Assembly: GCA_964007475.1 (NCBI GenBank)
Contig: OZ023275.1
Coordinates: 40,171,381-40,235,380 of the forward strand
Source: Hybos culiciformis
Taxonomy: Eukaryota; Arthropoda; Insecta; Diptera; Hybotidae
Direction of reading: 5' to 3'
Length of the DNA: 64,000 nt
How positions within the stretch are numbered: position 1 is the stretch's first letter; the number at the start of each line of letters is the position of its first letter. The notes beneath the pieces were generated by a model that ran no database searches, was not told where the DNA came from, and worked only from the letters and a program-made list of their open reading frames with translations. A program made the position numbers and the translations under genes. Below, in pieces: positions 63,931 through 64,000 of this stretch.

Positions 63931-64000
63931 CTGAAAAATTGAAAATATCTATACTTAATTCTTCAAAATCTATAGCAATAAGCGACTAAATAATAATGAT

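Noticed and set aside
1..64000. CRISPR arrays, phage, operons or a prokaryotic defence system
   Set aside because: The window is spliced animal nuclear DNA; no such structures are present.

Overview
The window is a strongly AT-rich piece of an animal nuclear genome, almost certainly from an insect; I cannot fix the order. The genes are split by GT-AG introns (plus one GC-AG intron), have AATAAA polyadenylation signals, and encode insect-type proteins: an antigen-5 CAP protein, a Sep4-like septin and an insect-type MINPP. There are no operons or prokaryotic features. I built gene models by hand from splice sites and reading phase. Exon ends are inferred, not backed by transcripts.

Layout. 1-3076 (-): a gene of unknown function, running off the left edge. 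5544-12370 (-): a secreted M14 metallocarboxypeptidase like carboxypeptidase M, with two possible last exons. 14222-15412 (+): TMEM231, a ciliary transition-zone protein. 15413-32488: about 17 kb with no convincing gene. It holds one complete hAT-type element and simple repeats, and may include 5' non-coding septin sequence. 32489-35953 (+): septin (Sep4-like). 35954-37740: two palindromic elements. 37741-41927: a compact cluster of DENR (+), RNA polymerase III subunit RPC9/CRCP (-) and a membrane-anchored torsin-like ATPase (+). 43073-48604 (-): a protein with two dsRNA-binding domains, its first intron carrying a 424-bp inverted-repeat element. 48824-49940 (+): a putative two-exon gene fragment whose intron holds another hAT-type element. 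50266-52805 (-): a venom-allergen/antigen-5 CAP protein. 52806-60418: gene-poor. 60419-63930 (-): a multiple inositol polyphosphate phosphatase with its N-terminus beyond the right edge. A 5'-truncated non-LTR retrotransposon sits in one of its introns.

The genes do not form one pathway. DENR, CRCP and the torsin-like gene are tightly packed (DENR and CRCP converge; CRCP and torsin-like diverge) but have unrelated roles. I found no convincing new multi-gene system. The observations most worth following are the alternative carboxypeptidase C-termini, the degenerate torsin-like ATPase, the GC-AG intron in CRCP, and four short DNA elements with intact target-site duplications.
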